Positions 39,135 through 48,473 are shown, numbered from the stretch's first letter. The stretch is DNA of 64,000 nucleotides from Ezakiella massiliensis (GCF_900120165.1 NZ_LT635475.1:372001-436000); one strand, 5' to 3'. The notes: generated by a model not told the origin, from the letters alone. Numbers and translations: made by a program.

Positions 39135-40342
39135 TTTTCAATTACCTTTCTTACAAAATAATTATTTTTCGCTTGGCCGTCATAGACAAAAGAGTAAGTG
39201 TCCTTTGGAACATTCGCTCTATCTATTTGCCTGCCATCCTTATCCCTTAAATCTTTTACGACCACCTTGTCAGTGGTGTCTGGTCCAAAAATTTCAAGTT
39301 CATCGCCCTCATTTATACCATTCTTTAAATATACATAGAGCCTGCTGTTCTTTACTTCGACGACATCGCCCTTGTACTGGGCCTCTGATATATAACTAGA
39401 GCTATGGTTGTACTGGCCTTCTGCTCCAGGATTCCCAAAATAAAATCCAGATGTAAATGGCCTGTGACTTGTCATTTCAATTTCTTGATTGTATTTTTCA
39501 TCAAACTTATAATCGCTTGGTGATTTTAAATATTGGTCAATAGCTTTTCTATAAGCCCTCACAATTGTTGCAACATAATATGCAGATTTAATTCTACCTT
39601 CAATTTTCAAAGAATAAATACCAGCTTCAATTAATTTGTCAATAAATTCTATAGTTTTTAGGTCGCGACTATTCATAATATAAGTCCCGCCATCCACTTC
39701 TTCTATTGGAAAATATTCGCCTGGTCTTTTTTCTTCGACCAAATGATATTTGTATCTGCAGGGGTGTGCGCAATCCCCCCTGTTGGGATCTCTGCCTGTC
39801 ATATAGCTTGAAATCAAACACCGGCCTGAATAACTCATGCACATGGCTCCGTGACAAAAACCTTCTAGAACCATGTCCTCCGGAATATTATCTCTAATAC
39901 TTTGTATTTCTTCAAGGCTTAACTCTCTTGCAAGAACAATCCGTCTAGCCCCCATCTGATACCAAAAATTTGCGGTTGGAGCATTAGTTACCGACCCTTG
40001 GGTGGAAATGTGAATTTCCATATCAGAAAGTTCTTTTACCTTCATCATAATTCCCGGGTCACTGATAATAACTCCATCTACTTTTGCATCAGATAAAAAT
40101 TTTATATAGGCATCCAGATTTTCCAAATCTTCATCGTGGGGAATAATATTTAAAGTTACATAAACTTTTTTTCCACGCTCATGAGCGTACTCCACGCCCT
40201 CTATCATCTCTTCTTTTGTAAAATTGGTGGCGCCTTTTCTGAGTCCAAAGCTCATTCCACCCAGGTAAACAGCATCAGCTCCATAGTCTAATGCCGTCTT
40301 TAATCTAGGCAAATCTCCTGCTGGTGCAAGTAATTCTATCAT
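39131..40342 (-). CDS. U32 family protein, probable tRNA hydroxylation protein TrhP-like
   Basis: U32 'peptidases' of the YrrO/TrhP group take part in forming 5-hydroxyuridine at position 34 of tRNA. The 403-residue product starts ELLAPAGDLPRLKTALDYGA and has DAVYLGG, the signature EGFCHGAMCMSYSGRC and the cysteine pattern GDCAHPCRYKY that binds iron-sulfur or zinc in the family. A C-terminal OB-like region contains EGDELEIFGPDTTD. The neighbours mltG and udk match the Bacillus yrr cluster, where yrrN and yrrO encode TrhP1/TrhP2. Only one U32 gene is present here. The tRNA role is taken from the family. Confidence 0.88.
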   Translation of the reverse strand: MIELLAPAGDLPRLKTALDYGADAVYLGGMSFGLRKGATNFTKEEMIEGVEYAHERGKKVYVTLNIIPHDEDLENLDAYIKFLSDAKVDGVIISDPGIMMKVKELSDMEIHISTQGSVTNAPTANFWYQMGARRIVLARELSLEEIQSIRDNIPEDMVLEGFCHGAMCMSYSGRCLISSYMTGRDPNRGDCAHPCRYKYHLVEEKRPGEYFPIEEVDGGTYIMNSRDLKTIEFIDKLIEAGIYSLKIEGRIKSAYYVATIVRAYRKAIDQYLKSPSDYKFDEKYNQEIEMTSHRPFTSGFYFGNPGAEGQYNHSSSYISEAQYKGDVVEVKNSRLYVYLKNGINEGDELEIFGPDTTDKVVVKDLRDKDGRQIDRANVPKDTYSFVYDGQAKNNYFVRKVIEK

Positions 40343-41376
40343 CTTATCATATCCTTTTTATGTTCCAGGTGTTCTTCATAGGTTTTTGAAAAACTGTGAG
40401 ATCCATCTTCACCTGTCTTTACGAAAAATAAATACTCTGTATCCGCTGGATTAATAGCAGCCATAATGGATTTCATACCTGGACTAGCAATTGGTGCTGG
40501 TGGCAAACCTTCGTTTATATAAGTGTTGTATGGAGAATCAATTTTTGTCTCTTCATTTGTCAAAACAGCCTTTCTCTCACCAATTATATATTGAACAGTT
40601 GCACATGATTGTAGTCTCATGCCTTGATTTATTCTATTATAAAAAACAGAAGAAGCTAGAGGTCTTTCATCATCAATTTTAATTTCTCTTTCAATTATTG
40701 ATGCCAGAGTAATCATTTGATTTAAATCAAGACCATTATATGATCCTTGGTTGAAGTTTTGCTCCATCCTCACTTCAAAGGCAGTAAGCATTCTTTTAAT
40801 TATGCTTTCTTCCCCCTCAGAAGCTGAAACCTCATAAGTTGCTGGGAATAAAAATCCTTCCAGGCTTTGTCCTTGGGGCAGGCTTTTTAAAAATGGAAAT
40901 TCTTCTTCATATCTACCCTTGTCCTCGCTTAGCTCCATAAACTTTTGAGCACTTCCAAGTCCAAGTTCTTCTATTCTTGCTGCAATTAGCTTTCTTTCAA
41001 AGCCTTCGGGAATTACAAGTTTAACACTGCCAGCCATATCTACCTCTGGCTTTTTTGTCAATTCATTTATCACCTGATCAACATCCATAGACCTGGAGAG
41101 TTTAAACTTTCCTGATTGGATTTCAGATTCAAGTCCAAGCTCTTCAACTCTTGAAATAAAAGCACTGCCATTTTTTATAAGATTCATATCATATAAAGAT
41201 GAAGCAACCGTGCTCAAAGAGCTGCCCCTGGAAATTGAAAACTCATAAAGGTTTGTGTCATTTATATCTACAGGCTTATACATACTCTTATTATAAGCCT
41301 TGAAACCAAAAATTGCAGCAAATACAATCGCTAGTAAAAGTGCAAATGTTAAAATCCATTTAACTGCTGTATTCAT
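40339..41376 (-). CDS. mltG: Endolytic peptidoglycan transglycosylase MltG
   Basis: MltG (YceG) cleaves nascent glycan strands at the membrane and is thought to release or terminate them. The 345-residue protein has one N-terminal transmembrane segment (about 9-27), a LysM-like domain (about 45-120) and the YceG catalytic domain. The latter has the catalytic Glu in TLASIIEREIK, LQSCATVQYIIGER and EGLPPAPIASPGMKSIMAAI. Length is normal. It overlaps the U32 gene by 4 bases and shares a one-base stop/start with queT. Confidence 0.94.
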   Translation of the reverse strand: MNTAVKWILTFALLLAIVFAAIFGFKAYNKSMYKPVDINDTNLYEFSISRGSSLSTVASSLYDMNLIKNGSAFISRVEELGLESEIQSGKFKLSRSMDVDQVINELTKKPEVDMAGSVKLVIPEGFERKLIAARIEELGLGSAQKFMELSEDKGRYEEEFPFLKSLPQGQSLEGFLFPATYEVSASEGEESIIKRMLTAFEVRMEQNFNQGSYNGLDLNQMITLASIIEREIKIDDERPLASSVFYNRINQGMRLQSCATVQYIIGERKAVLTNEETKIDSPYNTYINEGLPPAPIASPGMKSIMAAINPADTEYLFFVKTGEDGSHSFSKTYEEHLEHKKDMIR

Positions 41377-41867
41377 TAAAACCTCCTAAATATTTTTGAC
41401 CTTTCATACACATATAAAATTGCGTAGCCAAAAATGAATACACTCAGTGCTTCTCCTCCCATAATTCCTAAAACAGTAGTCCAGTAAGGAATACCTGTGT
41501 AGTAACTAACCCAAATGCTAACTAAAAATCCATTTAGCACAACCGGGCTTAAAAATGCAATAAATTTGTTTTTAGCTTTTCTGGTAATAATAGCAGCAAC
41601 TAGTGTAACTAGTGACCCACATATTAGGTCTACCAGTCCAAAACCTGAAACAGCCATTAAAATCAAATTGCTGATAAAGCAGCCAACAAAAACTCCTGGT
41701 ACAGCAGCAGCTTCAACAAATGGAAGCACTGTGAGTCCCTCCGCCAAACGAAGCTGAACAGCTCCAAAAGTTAAACTGGCGGCAGGGATCATTTGAATTG
41801 CAATAAGAACCACATACATCGCCGCTATGAGTGCAGCCTTGGTTACATATTTTGTGTCGTATCTCAT
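41376..41867 (-). CDS. queT: QueT-family queuosine-precursor transporter
   Basis: QueT proteins are membrane components thought to import a queuosine precursor (preQ1/preQ0 or queuine). The 163-residue protein is hydrophobic with about five membrane segments and has AALIAAMYVVL at the N-terminus, FGAVQLRLAEGLTVLPF and GCFISNLILM, conserved in this family. It often has a preQ1 riboswitch. Here only 24 bases separate it from rnjA and none fits, so it depends on operon transcription. It follows rnjA and precedes mltG. Confidence 0.82.
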   Translation of the reverse strand: MRYDTKYVTKAALIAAMYVVLIAIQMIPAASLTFGAVQLRLAEGLTVLPFVEAAAVPGVFVGCFISNLILMAVSGFGLVDLICGSLVTLVAAIITRKAKNKFIAFLSPVVLNGFLVSIWVSYYTGIPYWTTVLGIMGGEALSVFIFGYAILYVYERSKIFRRF

Positions 41868-41891
41868 AATTCTCTCCTTAAATTAAATTTT

Positions 41892-43544
41892 TTACACCTC
41901 TGTAAAGATTGTTAGAATCATAGGATTTCTACCAGTCGTACTCATCAAGTATTTGCGCAACTCATCTCTTATAGTAGTCTTCATAGAATTCCAATCATCG
42001 ATTCCTCTATCTTGCAAGCTTTGAACTATAGACCTTAACTTTCTCAAAAGTGATTCCATTATGTCTTCACTTTCCTTTACATATACAAAGCCGCGGCTAA
42101 TAATATCTGGGCCTGCAAGTACTCTACCATCGTCAGCTGACAATGTAAGTGTAACAACAATAAGTCCGTCCTCAGATAAGTGTTTCCTATCGCGTAGGAC
42201 GATATTTCCAACATCACCAACACCTAGACCGTCAACTAAAACGTCTTCGTTAGCAATGTGGTCAACAACCTTCAAGCTTCTTTTTGTAAGTTCCAAAACA
42301 TCGCCATTGGATTGAACAAATATATCTTTCTTATCCATGCCCATTTCTTGAGCGAGCAAGGCGTGTGTCTTAAGGTGCTTTATTTCACCATGGACTGGCA
42401 TAAAGAACTTTGGTTTTACCAGTGCGTGCATAAGTTTAATTTCATCTGCACAAGCGTGACCAGAAACGTGGATGTTTGCAATCTTATCATAAATTACATT
42501 GGCATCCTTGGCCATCAAATTATTTATTACAGCGGTTACTGATTTTTCATTTCCTGGAATTGGATTAGCTGAAATAATAACCGTATCCTTGCTTGTTAAT
42601 TTTATTTTCTTGTGCTCATCATTTGCAATCCTTGTCAGAGCACTCATTGGCTCCCCTTGTGAGCCCGTCATTATAATACAAACCTTATTGGGTGGGTAAT
42701 TGTGAGCTTGATTAATATCAATCAAGGTCTTTTCTTTTATTTTAATATATCCCATCTCAATAGCAGTGTTAGCTACATTTAGCATAGATCGTCCAGACAA
42801 GGCCACAAACCTATCGTGCTTTTCTGCAGCGGAAATAATTTGCTGGACCCTGTGCACATTTGAAGCAAATGTTGCAACCAAAATCCTCCCGTCAGCCTTG
42901 GAAAATAATTCATTAAAAGTTTCGCCAATTGTAGACTCACTTAGAGTATGCCCTGGTCTTTCAACATTTGTTGAATCTGCCAGCAAAAGCGAAACTCCCT
43001 TTTTACCAATCTCTGCTATACGAGTTAAGTCAGGTCTAACTCCATCAATCGGTGTCAAGTCAATCTTAAAGTCACCAGTTTGGAAGATAGTGCCCACTGG
43101 CGTGTATAGAGCTATGGATGCAGAATCAGGGATAGAGTGAGTGACAGCTACAAACTCTGCCTTAAAAGCTCCCACATCAATTACATCCCCATAATTCACT
43201 TCATTTATATTTAAAGCTAAATTAAATTCCTTGACCTTGTTTCTAATTAGGGCGCATGTCAATTTTGTCGCGTATATTGGTGCATTAATTTGATTTAATA
43301 CATATGGGATAGCCCCAATATGGTCTTCGTGTCCGTGCGTTATAAAAAACGCCTTTACCTTGTGTTTGTTTTCAATTAAATAACTTACATCGGGGATAAC
43401 AATATCAATCCCCAACATCTCATCTCCTGGAAAGGTCATTCCACAATCGATAACTACAATCTGATCTTTATATTCATATGCTGTTATATTTTTACCGATC
43501 TCCTTGAGACCTCCAAGAGGAATAATCTTTACTCCGTTACTCAT
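41892..43544 (-). CDS. rnj: Ribonuclease J
   Basis: RNase J is a metallo-beta-lactamase ribonuclease with 5' exonuclease and endonuclease activity in RNA decay and maturation. The 550-residue product shows GLKEIGKNITAYEY, FFITHGHEDHIGAIPYVL with zinc ligands, AVTHSIPDSAS, FQTGDFKIDLTPID, the beta-CASP region (LVATFASNVHRVQQII), the SGHA motif in IHVSGHACADEIK, and a C-terminal domain ending with TTGRNPMILTIFTEV. Length is normal for J1/J2. It is preceded by the DUF1292 gene by 15 bases. J1 versus J2 cannot be told. Confidence 0.95.
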   Translation of the reverse strand: MSNGVKIIPLGGLKEIGKNITAYEYKDQIVVIDCGMTFPGDEMLGIDIVIPDVSYLIENKHKVKAFFITHGHEDHIGAIPYVLNQINAPIYATKLTCALIRNKVKEFNLALNINEVNYGDVIDVGAFKAEFVAVTHSIPDSASIALYTPVGTIFQTGDFKIDLTPIDGVRPDLTRIAEIGKKGVSLLLADSTNVERPGHTLSESTIGETFNELFSKADGRILVATFASNVHRVQQIISAAEKHDRFVALSGRSMLNVANTAIEMGYIKIKEKTLIDINQAHNYPPNKVCIIMTGSQGEPMSALTRIANDEHKKIKLTSKDTVIISANPIPGNEKSVTAVINNLMAKDANVIYDKIANIHVSGHACADEIKLMHALVKPKFFMPVHGEIKHLKTHALLAQEMGMDKKDIFVQSNGDVLELTKRSLKVVDHIANEDVLVDGLGVGDVGNIVLRDRKHLSEDGLIVVTLTLSADDGRVLAGPDIISRGFVYVKESEDIMESLLRKLRSIVQSLQDRGIDDWNSMKTTIRDELRKYLMSTTGRNPMILTIFTEV

Positions 43545-43559
43545 AATTCCTCCTAAATT

Positions 43560-43805
43560 TTAATTTAATAATTTTTTAATACTCTTATACTTTTCTTCTA
43601 ACTTTCTAGTTTCCATGGGAAATGGTTCGGTATAGATGGTATTTCCAGAACCATCAATTTCTACGCGCAAAAACAGCAGCTCATCTGACAAATCCTCAGC
43701 AGAAGATATAGCAATATACTCCTGCCCATTTAAATCAAAACGAGCCTGCACCAAATAGTTTGTAGCCTCCCCACTTTCATTAAAAACAGCCAAGCTCTCT
43801 GGCAT
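43560..43805 (-). CDS. DUF1292 family protein (YrzB-like)
   Basis: The 81-residue acidic protein has the DUF1292 pattern: FNESGEATNYLVQARFDLNGQEYIAI followed by LFLRVEIDGSGN. Its position between ruvX and rnjA corresponds to Bacillus yrzB, which lies in yrzL-yrrK-yrzB. Function is unknown for the family. The ribosome-binding site is AGGAGAT and it lies 8 bases after ruvX. Confidence 0.82.
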   Translation of the reverse strand: MPESLAVFNESGEATNYLVQARFDLNGQEYIAISSAEDLSDELLFLRVEIDGSGNTIYTEPFPMETRKLEEKYKSIKKLLN

Positions 43806-43813
43806 AAAATCTC

Positions 43814-44230
43814 CTATCTATTCCTTTTAATATATAGCTCTAAAATATAAGATGCAGCAAGTGCATCTTCATAACCCTTTTCCTTGCCTCTTTTTACATT
43901 CAAGGTCCTTAGTGTATTGTTTGCCATCTTAGATGTAAATCTCTCATCTACAAAAACAATTTCACAATCAGTAGCCTTGCGAATATTAGAGGTGTACTTC
44001 TTAACTTTTTTCGCTTGAGGACCAAGCTCACCATTTATATCGAGTGGCAGTCCTATTACAATAGTACCCACATTTCGCTCTTCAATAATCTTTTGCAGGT
44101 CAGCCATGTCCTCTGCTTTTGATTTTCTTTTTATAACGCCAACTGGCACGCAAATAGTACCGCTAGGATCACTAGCGGCTACTCCAATCGTGCTATCGCC
44201 TATATCTAGTCCCAGAATTGTTTTATTCAA
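43814..44230 (-). CDS. ruvX: Holliday junction resolvase-like protein RuvX/YqgF
   Basis: RuvX/YqgF is an RNase H-fold nuclease implicated in Holliday junction resolution and, in E. coli, pre-16S rRNA 5' processing. The 138-residue protein starts ILGLDIGDSTIGVAASDPSG with the first catalytic Asp, has VGTIVIGLPLDINGELGPQA with the family GLP signature, VFVDERFTSKMA with catalytic Asp/Glu, and EDALAASYILELYI with the last Asp. Complete. It overlaps the ireB gene by 8 bases. Confidence 0.93.
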   Translation of the reverse strand: MNKTILGLDIGDSTIGVAASDPSGTICVPVGVIKRKSKAEDMADLQKIIEERNVGTIVIGLPLDINGELGPQAKKVKKYTSNIRKATDCEIVFVDERFTSKMANNTLRTLNVKRGKEKGYEDALAASYILELYIKRNR

Positions 44231-44474
44231 TATTCAAGTACTCCTTAAGTATTGCTTCTAACAATTCATCTCTTTCCATCTTGACAATTTCATTTCTGGC
44301 ATTGTTATGACTAGTTATATATGTTGGATCTCCAGACAAGAAGTATCCTATAATTTGATTTACTGGTTGATAACCTTTATCTTCGAGCGCCCTGTAAACT
44401 TTTTCCAAAATTTCTCTTGGCTCGGAATCTGTATCCTTCTTTGAAACAAATCTCATTGTTTGATCAAAATCCAT
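44223..44474 (-). CDS. ireB: IreB family regulatory phosphoprotein
   Basis: IreB is a substrate of the PASTA kinase IreK in Enterococcus and affects cephalosporin tolerance. The 83-residue protein begins MDFDQTMRFVSKKDT, with the phosphoacceptor threonine region near the N-terminus, and contains GYQPVNQIIGYFLSGDP and ARNEIVKMERDELLEAIL, typical of UPF0297. I start at ATG 44472-44474 because AGAGGTGAT precedes it; a longer frame to 44561 has no ribosome-binding site and reaches into the promoter. It heads the ten-gene run and implies a PASTA kinase elsewhere. Confidence 0.93.
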   Translation of the reverse strand: MDFDQTMRFVSKKDTDSEPREILEKVYRALEDKGYQPVNQIIGYFLSGDPTYITSHNNARNEIVKMERDELLEAILKEYLNIE

Positions 44475-44520
44475 ATCTATCACCTCTGTTAAATTATTTT
44501 CAGCATATCCATTGCAATAA

Positions 44521-44549
44521 TTATACCATATTTTTAAATCAATGTCGAA
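44521..44549 (-). promoter_or_regulatory. Promoter of the ireB-to-pilC run
   Basis: TCGACA (44549-44544), 17 bases, TATAAT (44526-44521) on the minus strand, about 45 bases upstream of the ireB start codon. Confidence 0.75.
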
Positions 44550-44612
44550 TAATTTTTTCAAAATACAAATTCAAACACAATTTTACAAGTGGCAACAATA
44601 AATTTAATTTTT

Positions 44613-44641
44613 TTGAAAAATAATATTTTTTGTGTTATAAT
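44613..44641 (+). promoter_or_regulatory. Promoter of the class A PBP gene
   Basis: TTGAAA (44613-44618), 17 bases, TATAAT (44636-44641), with AAAGGAGA before the ATG at 44676. It is divergent from the ireB promoter. Confidence 0.75.
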
Positions 44642-44675
44642 TAGCTTATATTTATTGATATAAAAGGAGACTTAT

Positions 44676-47636
44676 ATGCCACATAGAAATAAGGTGCTAA
44701 CACCTGGCAAGCTAATAGTTTACATTATATATATTGCATTAATTGTAAGTATTATATTGGGAAGCTTGCTTGCACTGTCTGTAGTTAGCATTATGAAAGA
44801 AGTCGATGAGGTTGATCCAAATATAATTGCCAACAACCTAACCGAAACTTCAAAAATTTATGATTTAGATGGTAATTTAATAGAAAAAGTTGAGACCGCT
44901 GAATACAGAACGGTAATTGGCATCGAACAAATGCCAAAGCAATTAATCCAAGCCTTCCTCGCCATAGAAGACGAAAGATTCTACGAGCATGACGGCGTGG
45001 ACCTAATAGGTATCATGGCTAGTTTTCGCGATGCATTTTCAAGTGGTCAATTGCGTGGTGGTTCTACTATCACCCAACAACTTGTTAAGAACACTTACCT
45101 TACAAACGAAAGGAAATTAAAGCGTAAGATTCACGAAATCACAATGTCAATTGATCTTGAAAAGAAAATGTCAAAAGATCAAACCATTGAGGCTTATTTA
45201 AATACCGTCTCCCTTGGCCAAAACGCTTACGGAGTCGAAGAAGCTGCTCAAACTTATTTTTCAAAATCAGCCAAGGACTTAAACCTAGTTGAGTGTGCTA
45301 TGCTTGCAGGAGTTGTTAAATCCCCTACCAAGTATCCACCATACAAGAGAGTCAGCCCAGAAAACTTTGATCCAAACACCATGGAAAAAGTTGGCTTTAT
45401 TGAACTCTTAAATCAAAATTACGTCCTCGTTTATAACGAAGAAAACGAAAAAAGAACCGATGTCGTACTCTCTCAAATGTTAAAGTACGGCAAAATTACC
45501 CAAGAGGAATACAACCAAGCCATGAGCGTTGATAGAAAAGCTCTCATCAAGCCTGGTGAAACCAAAACAACTGACATTACCAACTACTTTACTGACTATG
45601 TCTTAAAGCAAGTTGAGCAAGACCTCATGGACAAGTATGGATGGAGCAAAAAAATTGCCCAAAACAAAATCTTCTACGGTGGCATTCAAATTTATTCCAC
45701 AATTAATGTCGGCTACCAAAAAATAATGGAAGACGCTTATAAAAACTTTGTTGAAATCCTATTTGGCAATACAAATAATATGAGGGCACCTATTATTTTG
45801 GACACCACATCCGATGCATACGCAAATCTAGTCGACTCAAATGGTAATTTTATTTATCTAGCCAAAGACAACCTAATAGTACAAAATAGCGACGATATTT
45901 ATTTGGCTCCCGGTGAATGGAGATACGATGAAAACGGCAACCTTTGCATCAAGTCCAAAAAATTAAAGGCATATAATTCAAATATAGACGTTCAGGACTA
46001 CTATACAATTGATGAGAAAAAGACACTCGTCACCCACATCGTTGGAAGTCTACCGATTGCCAAAGATGACTTCTGGGTTGAAAACGGCGAAATCGTCATA
46101 AGCTCAAAAGCAATTGCCTCTAACGACAGCCTTTTTAAAAATAAAGATGACTACCTCCACATCGATGGAAATCAAGTCTACAGAAATAAAAAAGGCGTCC
46201 CCCAACCACAATCTGCCATGATAATTATCGATTACCACACAGGCCACATCCTAGCCATGATTGGTGGTAGAGACGTAGACGGCAACAGATTTTTAAACAG
46301 AGCAACAGATAGCCACAGGCAACCAGGCTCAACCATAAAACCGATAAGCGTATACTTGCCTGCCCTTGAAAATGGTTACACTGCTGCCAGCCCAATTGAC
46401 GACGTACCAATTGTTGTCAATGGAAAAATTTGGCCAAACAACTGGTATTTAGGATTTAGAGGAATCCACAGCCTTAGATATGCTGTCGAACAATCTATAA
46501 ACGTAAGTGCAGTTAAAGTTTTAAATGCCATGGGCACCAACAAAGTTGTCCCATATTTAGAAAGGATGGGCATCATCGACACCGAACACCCAGACCGCGA
46601 TTCATTTGTATCCGCTTCTGAAAACAAAGAAGTAAACGACGAAAACGCATCAAGCTTGGCCCTCGGCGGAATGACAAACGGCCTCTCCCCACTTGCACTT
46701 ACAGCAGCCTTTGGTACAATTGCCAATGACGGAGTGTATTTAAAACCAACATCCTATACAAAAGTTATTGATAACGATGGAACAACACTTTTGGAATACA
46801 CAGAAAATCCAATTCAAGCAGCCAAACCACAAACTGCTTATGTAATGAAAGATATTTTAAGAACAGTTGTCACCCGTGGACTTGGAACCAGGGCCCAAAT
46901 CCCTGGCCAAGTAGTTGCAGGTAAAACTGGCACCACTCAATACACAGCAGACTTATGGTTCTCAGGCTTCACTGATTACTATGTAGCAAGCACATGGATC
47001 GGTAGTGACAGTCCAAAGATCACCATGAAACAAAACTCAATGATCGCTGCTCAATTATTCCAATATGTAATGAGTCAAGTCCACGAAGGCCTGCCAAGCG
47101 TAACCCAATTCAAAGAACCAGAAGGCATTGTCCGTGCATCTGTATGTACCATGTCGGGCAAAAGTCCAAACGAATTTTGTGCTGGCGACCCGCGCGGAAC
47201 TGTAATCACAGAAATCTTTGTCAAAGGAACAGAACCGACTGAAGCCTGCGACGCCCACGTAGAAGTTGAAATTTGTACCGAATCCAACATGCTGGCAAAT
47301 GAATTCTGTCCCGAAGAAACAAGGGAAAAAGTCGTTCGCGTACAGACCACCCCGCCCTACGATCCAGAATCCCACGGCGGAGTTATACCAAGCGACATGC
47401 AATACCGTGTCCCAAGTCAAACTTGCGACATCCACAACGAATCAAATACTGGCGAAAGCGAAATAATCGATATATTAAATCCAGGCGGCGACGATGAATT
47501 TGATATAAATGATTTTCTAAATAACAATAACAACGAAAACGAAAATAACACTGACACACCCGATACAAACCACGAAAGCCACGATGAAAACGAAGATCAA
47601 AAAGAACCGCCCGGCACAATAGATTTGTTGCAATAA
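44676..47636 (+). CDS. Class A penicillin-binding protein (PBP1A-like)
   Basis: This bifunctional enzyme polymerises glycan strands and cross-links peptides outside the membrane. The 986-residue protein has an N-terminal transmembrane segment (about 11-37), a GT51 glycosyltransferase domain with AIEDERFYEHDGVD and STITQQLVKNTYL (about 75-260), and a transpeptidase domain with the catalytic SxxK as GSTIKP, the SxN motif QSINVSA and KTGTT. After it come two similar cysteine units (VCTMSGKSPNEFC and ICTESNMLANEFC) and a third Cys pair region, then an Asn/Asp/Glu-rich tail ending TIDLLQ. Cysteine units after the transpeptidase domain occur in clostridial PBPs; the terminal hexapeptide resembles that of the VanW protein. 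Confidence 0.95.
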   Translation: MPHRNKVLTPGKLIVYIIYIALIVSIILGSLLALSVVSIMKEVDEVDPNIIANNLTETSKIYDLDGNLIEKVETAEYRTVIGIEQMPKQLIQAFLAIEDERFYEHDGVDLIGIMASFRDAFSSGQLRGGSTITQQLVKNTYLTNERKLKRKIHEITMSIDLEKKMSKDQTIEAYLNTVSLGQNAYGVEEAAQTYFSKSAKDLNLVECAMLAGVVKSPTKYPPYKRVSPENFDPNTMEKVGFIELLNQNYVLVYNEENEKRTDVVLSQMLKYGKITQEEYNQAMSVDRKALIKPGETKTTDITNYFTDYVLKQVEQDLMDKYGWSKKIAQNKIFYGGIQIYSTINVGYQKIMEDAYKNFVEILFGNTNNMRAPIILDTTSDAYANLVDSNGNFIYLAKDNLIVQNSDDIYLAPGEWRYDENGNLCIKSKKLKAYNSNIDVQDYYTIDEKKTLVTHIVGSLPIAKDDFWVENGEIVISSKAIASNDSLFKNKDDYLHIDGNQVYRNKKGVPQPQSAMIIIDYHTGHILAMIGGRDVDGNRFLNRATDSHRQPGSTIKPISVYLPALENGYTAASPIDDVPIVVNGKIWPNNWYLGFRGIHSLRYAVEQSINVSAVKVLNAMGTNKVVPYLERMGIIDTEHPDRDSFVSASENKEVNDENASSLALGGMTNGLSPLALTAAFGTIANDGVYLKPTSYTKVIDNDGTTLLEYTENPIQAAKPQTAYVMKDILRTVVTRGLGTRAQIPGQVVAGKTGTTQYTADLWFSGFTDYYVASTWIGSDSPKITMKQNSMIAAQLFQYVMSQVHEGLPSVTQFKEPEGIVRASVCTMSGKSPNEFCAGDPRGTVITEIFVKGTEPTEACDAHVEVEICTESNMLANEFCPEETREKVVRVQTTPPYDPESHGGVIPSDMQYRVPSQTCDIHNESNTGESEIIDILNPGGDDEFDINDFLNNNNNENENNTDTPDTNHESHDENEDQKEPPGTIDLLQ

Positions 47637-47655
47637 AAATTAAATAAAATATTAT

Positions 47656-47688
47656 ATAACTGCTCCTTAAAAAAAGCAGTTATTTTTT
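47656..47688 (+). terminator. Terminator of the PBP gene
   Basis: ATAACTGCT (47656-47664) pairs perfectly with AGCAGTTAT (47675-47683), followed by six T residues. Confidence 0.9.
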
Positions 47689-47706
47689 AAAATTTCACAA
47701 AAAGTG

Positions 47707-47735
47707 TTGACAATATCCGACACATAGTCTATAAT
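47707..47735 (+). promoter_or_regulatory. Promoter of rpsD
   Basis: TTGACA (47707-47712), 17 bases, TATAAT (47730-47735): consensus. The leader from about 47742 to 47785 is short and contains TACCGCGGC (47746-47754). Confidence 0.9.
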
Positions 47736-47785
47736 AAACAATGAATACCGCGGCAAATCCAATTAAGGAAAGGTGATTCAATATT

Positions 47786-48376
47786 ATGAGTAGTTTTTAC
47801 GGACCAAGAGTGAAGGTAGTAAGACGTTTAGGTCTTAATGTATTTAACCTTCCAAAAGCAAACAATGGAATGAAAAAAGGAGCTGCACGTTCTGATAAAA
47901 AATTATCAAACTACGGTGAACAACTCCTAGAAAAGCAAAGACTCAGAGCCTACTATCAAGTACCAGAAAATCAAATGCTAATGTACTTTGACAAGGCAAG
48001 AAAATCAAAAGAACAAACAGGTCACGCACTTGTTAAACTTCTTGAAACAAGACTAGACAACATGGTTTACAGAGCTGGCTTTGCATCATCAATTCGTCAA
48101 GCAAGACAAATGGTAGTACACGGACACATCCATGTAAACGGACACAAAATTGACCGTCCAAGCTATCAAATCGAAGTTGGTGATGAAATCTCCCTCAGAG
48201 AAAAAAGTCGTTCAAACGAAATGTTCAAAGAAAATTTCGCTGGCCAAGCTTCCCCATATCCATACCTTACAAAGGATGAAAACAAATTTTCAGCTAAGCT
48301 TGTCAAATCTCCAGAAAGAGATGAAATCCCAGTTGAAATTCAAGACGTTCTTGTTGTTGAATACTATTCACACTAA
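47786..48376 (+). CDS. rpsD: 30S ribosomal protein S4
   Basis: S4 nucleates 30S assembly by binding the 5' domain of 16S rRNA, and represses its own synthesis in Bacillus. The 196-residue protein has the N-terminal block [32 protein letters not shown], and the S4 RNA-binding domain [20 protein letters not shown] with [17 protein letters not shown]. The N-terminal zinc cysteines of some S4 proteins are absent, giving the C-minus form. It stands alone rather than in the alpha operon, as in Bacillus, with its own promoter and terminator and the ribosome-binding site GGAAAGGTGA. Confidence 0.97.
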   Translation: MSSFYGPRVKVVRRLGLNVFNLPKANNGMKKGAARSDKKLSNYGEQLLEKQRLRAYYQVPENQMLMYFDKARKSKEQTGHALVKLLETRLDNMVYRAGFASSIRQARQMVVHGHIHVNGHKIDRPSYQIEVGDEISLREKSRSNEMFKENFAGQASPYPYLTKDENKFSAKLVKSPERDEIPVEIQDVLVVEYYSH

Positions 48377-48378
48377 AG

Positions 48379-48408
48379 ATAACTCCCTCGTGGAGTTATT
48401 TTATTTTA
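48379..48408 (+). terminator. Terminator of rpsD
   Basis: ATAACTCC and GGAGTTAT (within 48379-48399) form a stem around CTCGT, followed by TTTTATTTT, starting 3 bases after the rpsD stop. Confidence 0.85.
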
Positions 48409-48473
48409 CATATTATACTCACAAAAAGTTCTAATCCTTTATTTCCTAGACTAAATATAAAACCAAAAAAAGC

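Noticed and set aside
41868..41891. preQ1 riboswitch before queT
   Set aside because: Only 24 bases separate queT from rnjA, too few for the aptamer; no matching motif is visible.
44475..44561. Longer ireB start at 44561
   Set aside because: It would run through the promoter's -10 box (44521-44526), and AGAGGTGAT supports ATG 44474, giving the usual IreB length.
47055..47435. Open frames antisense to the PBP gene
   Set aside because: They are shadows of a well-conserved gene with biased codons; no family match or start signal.
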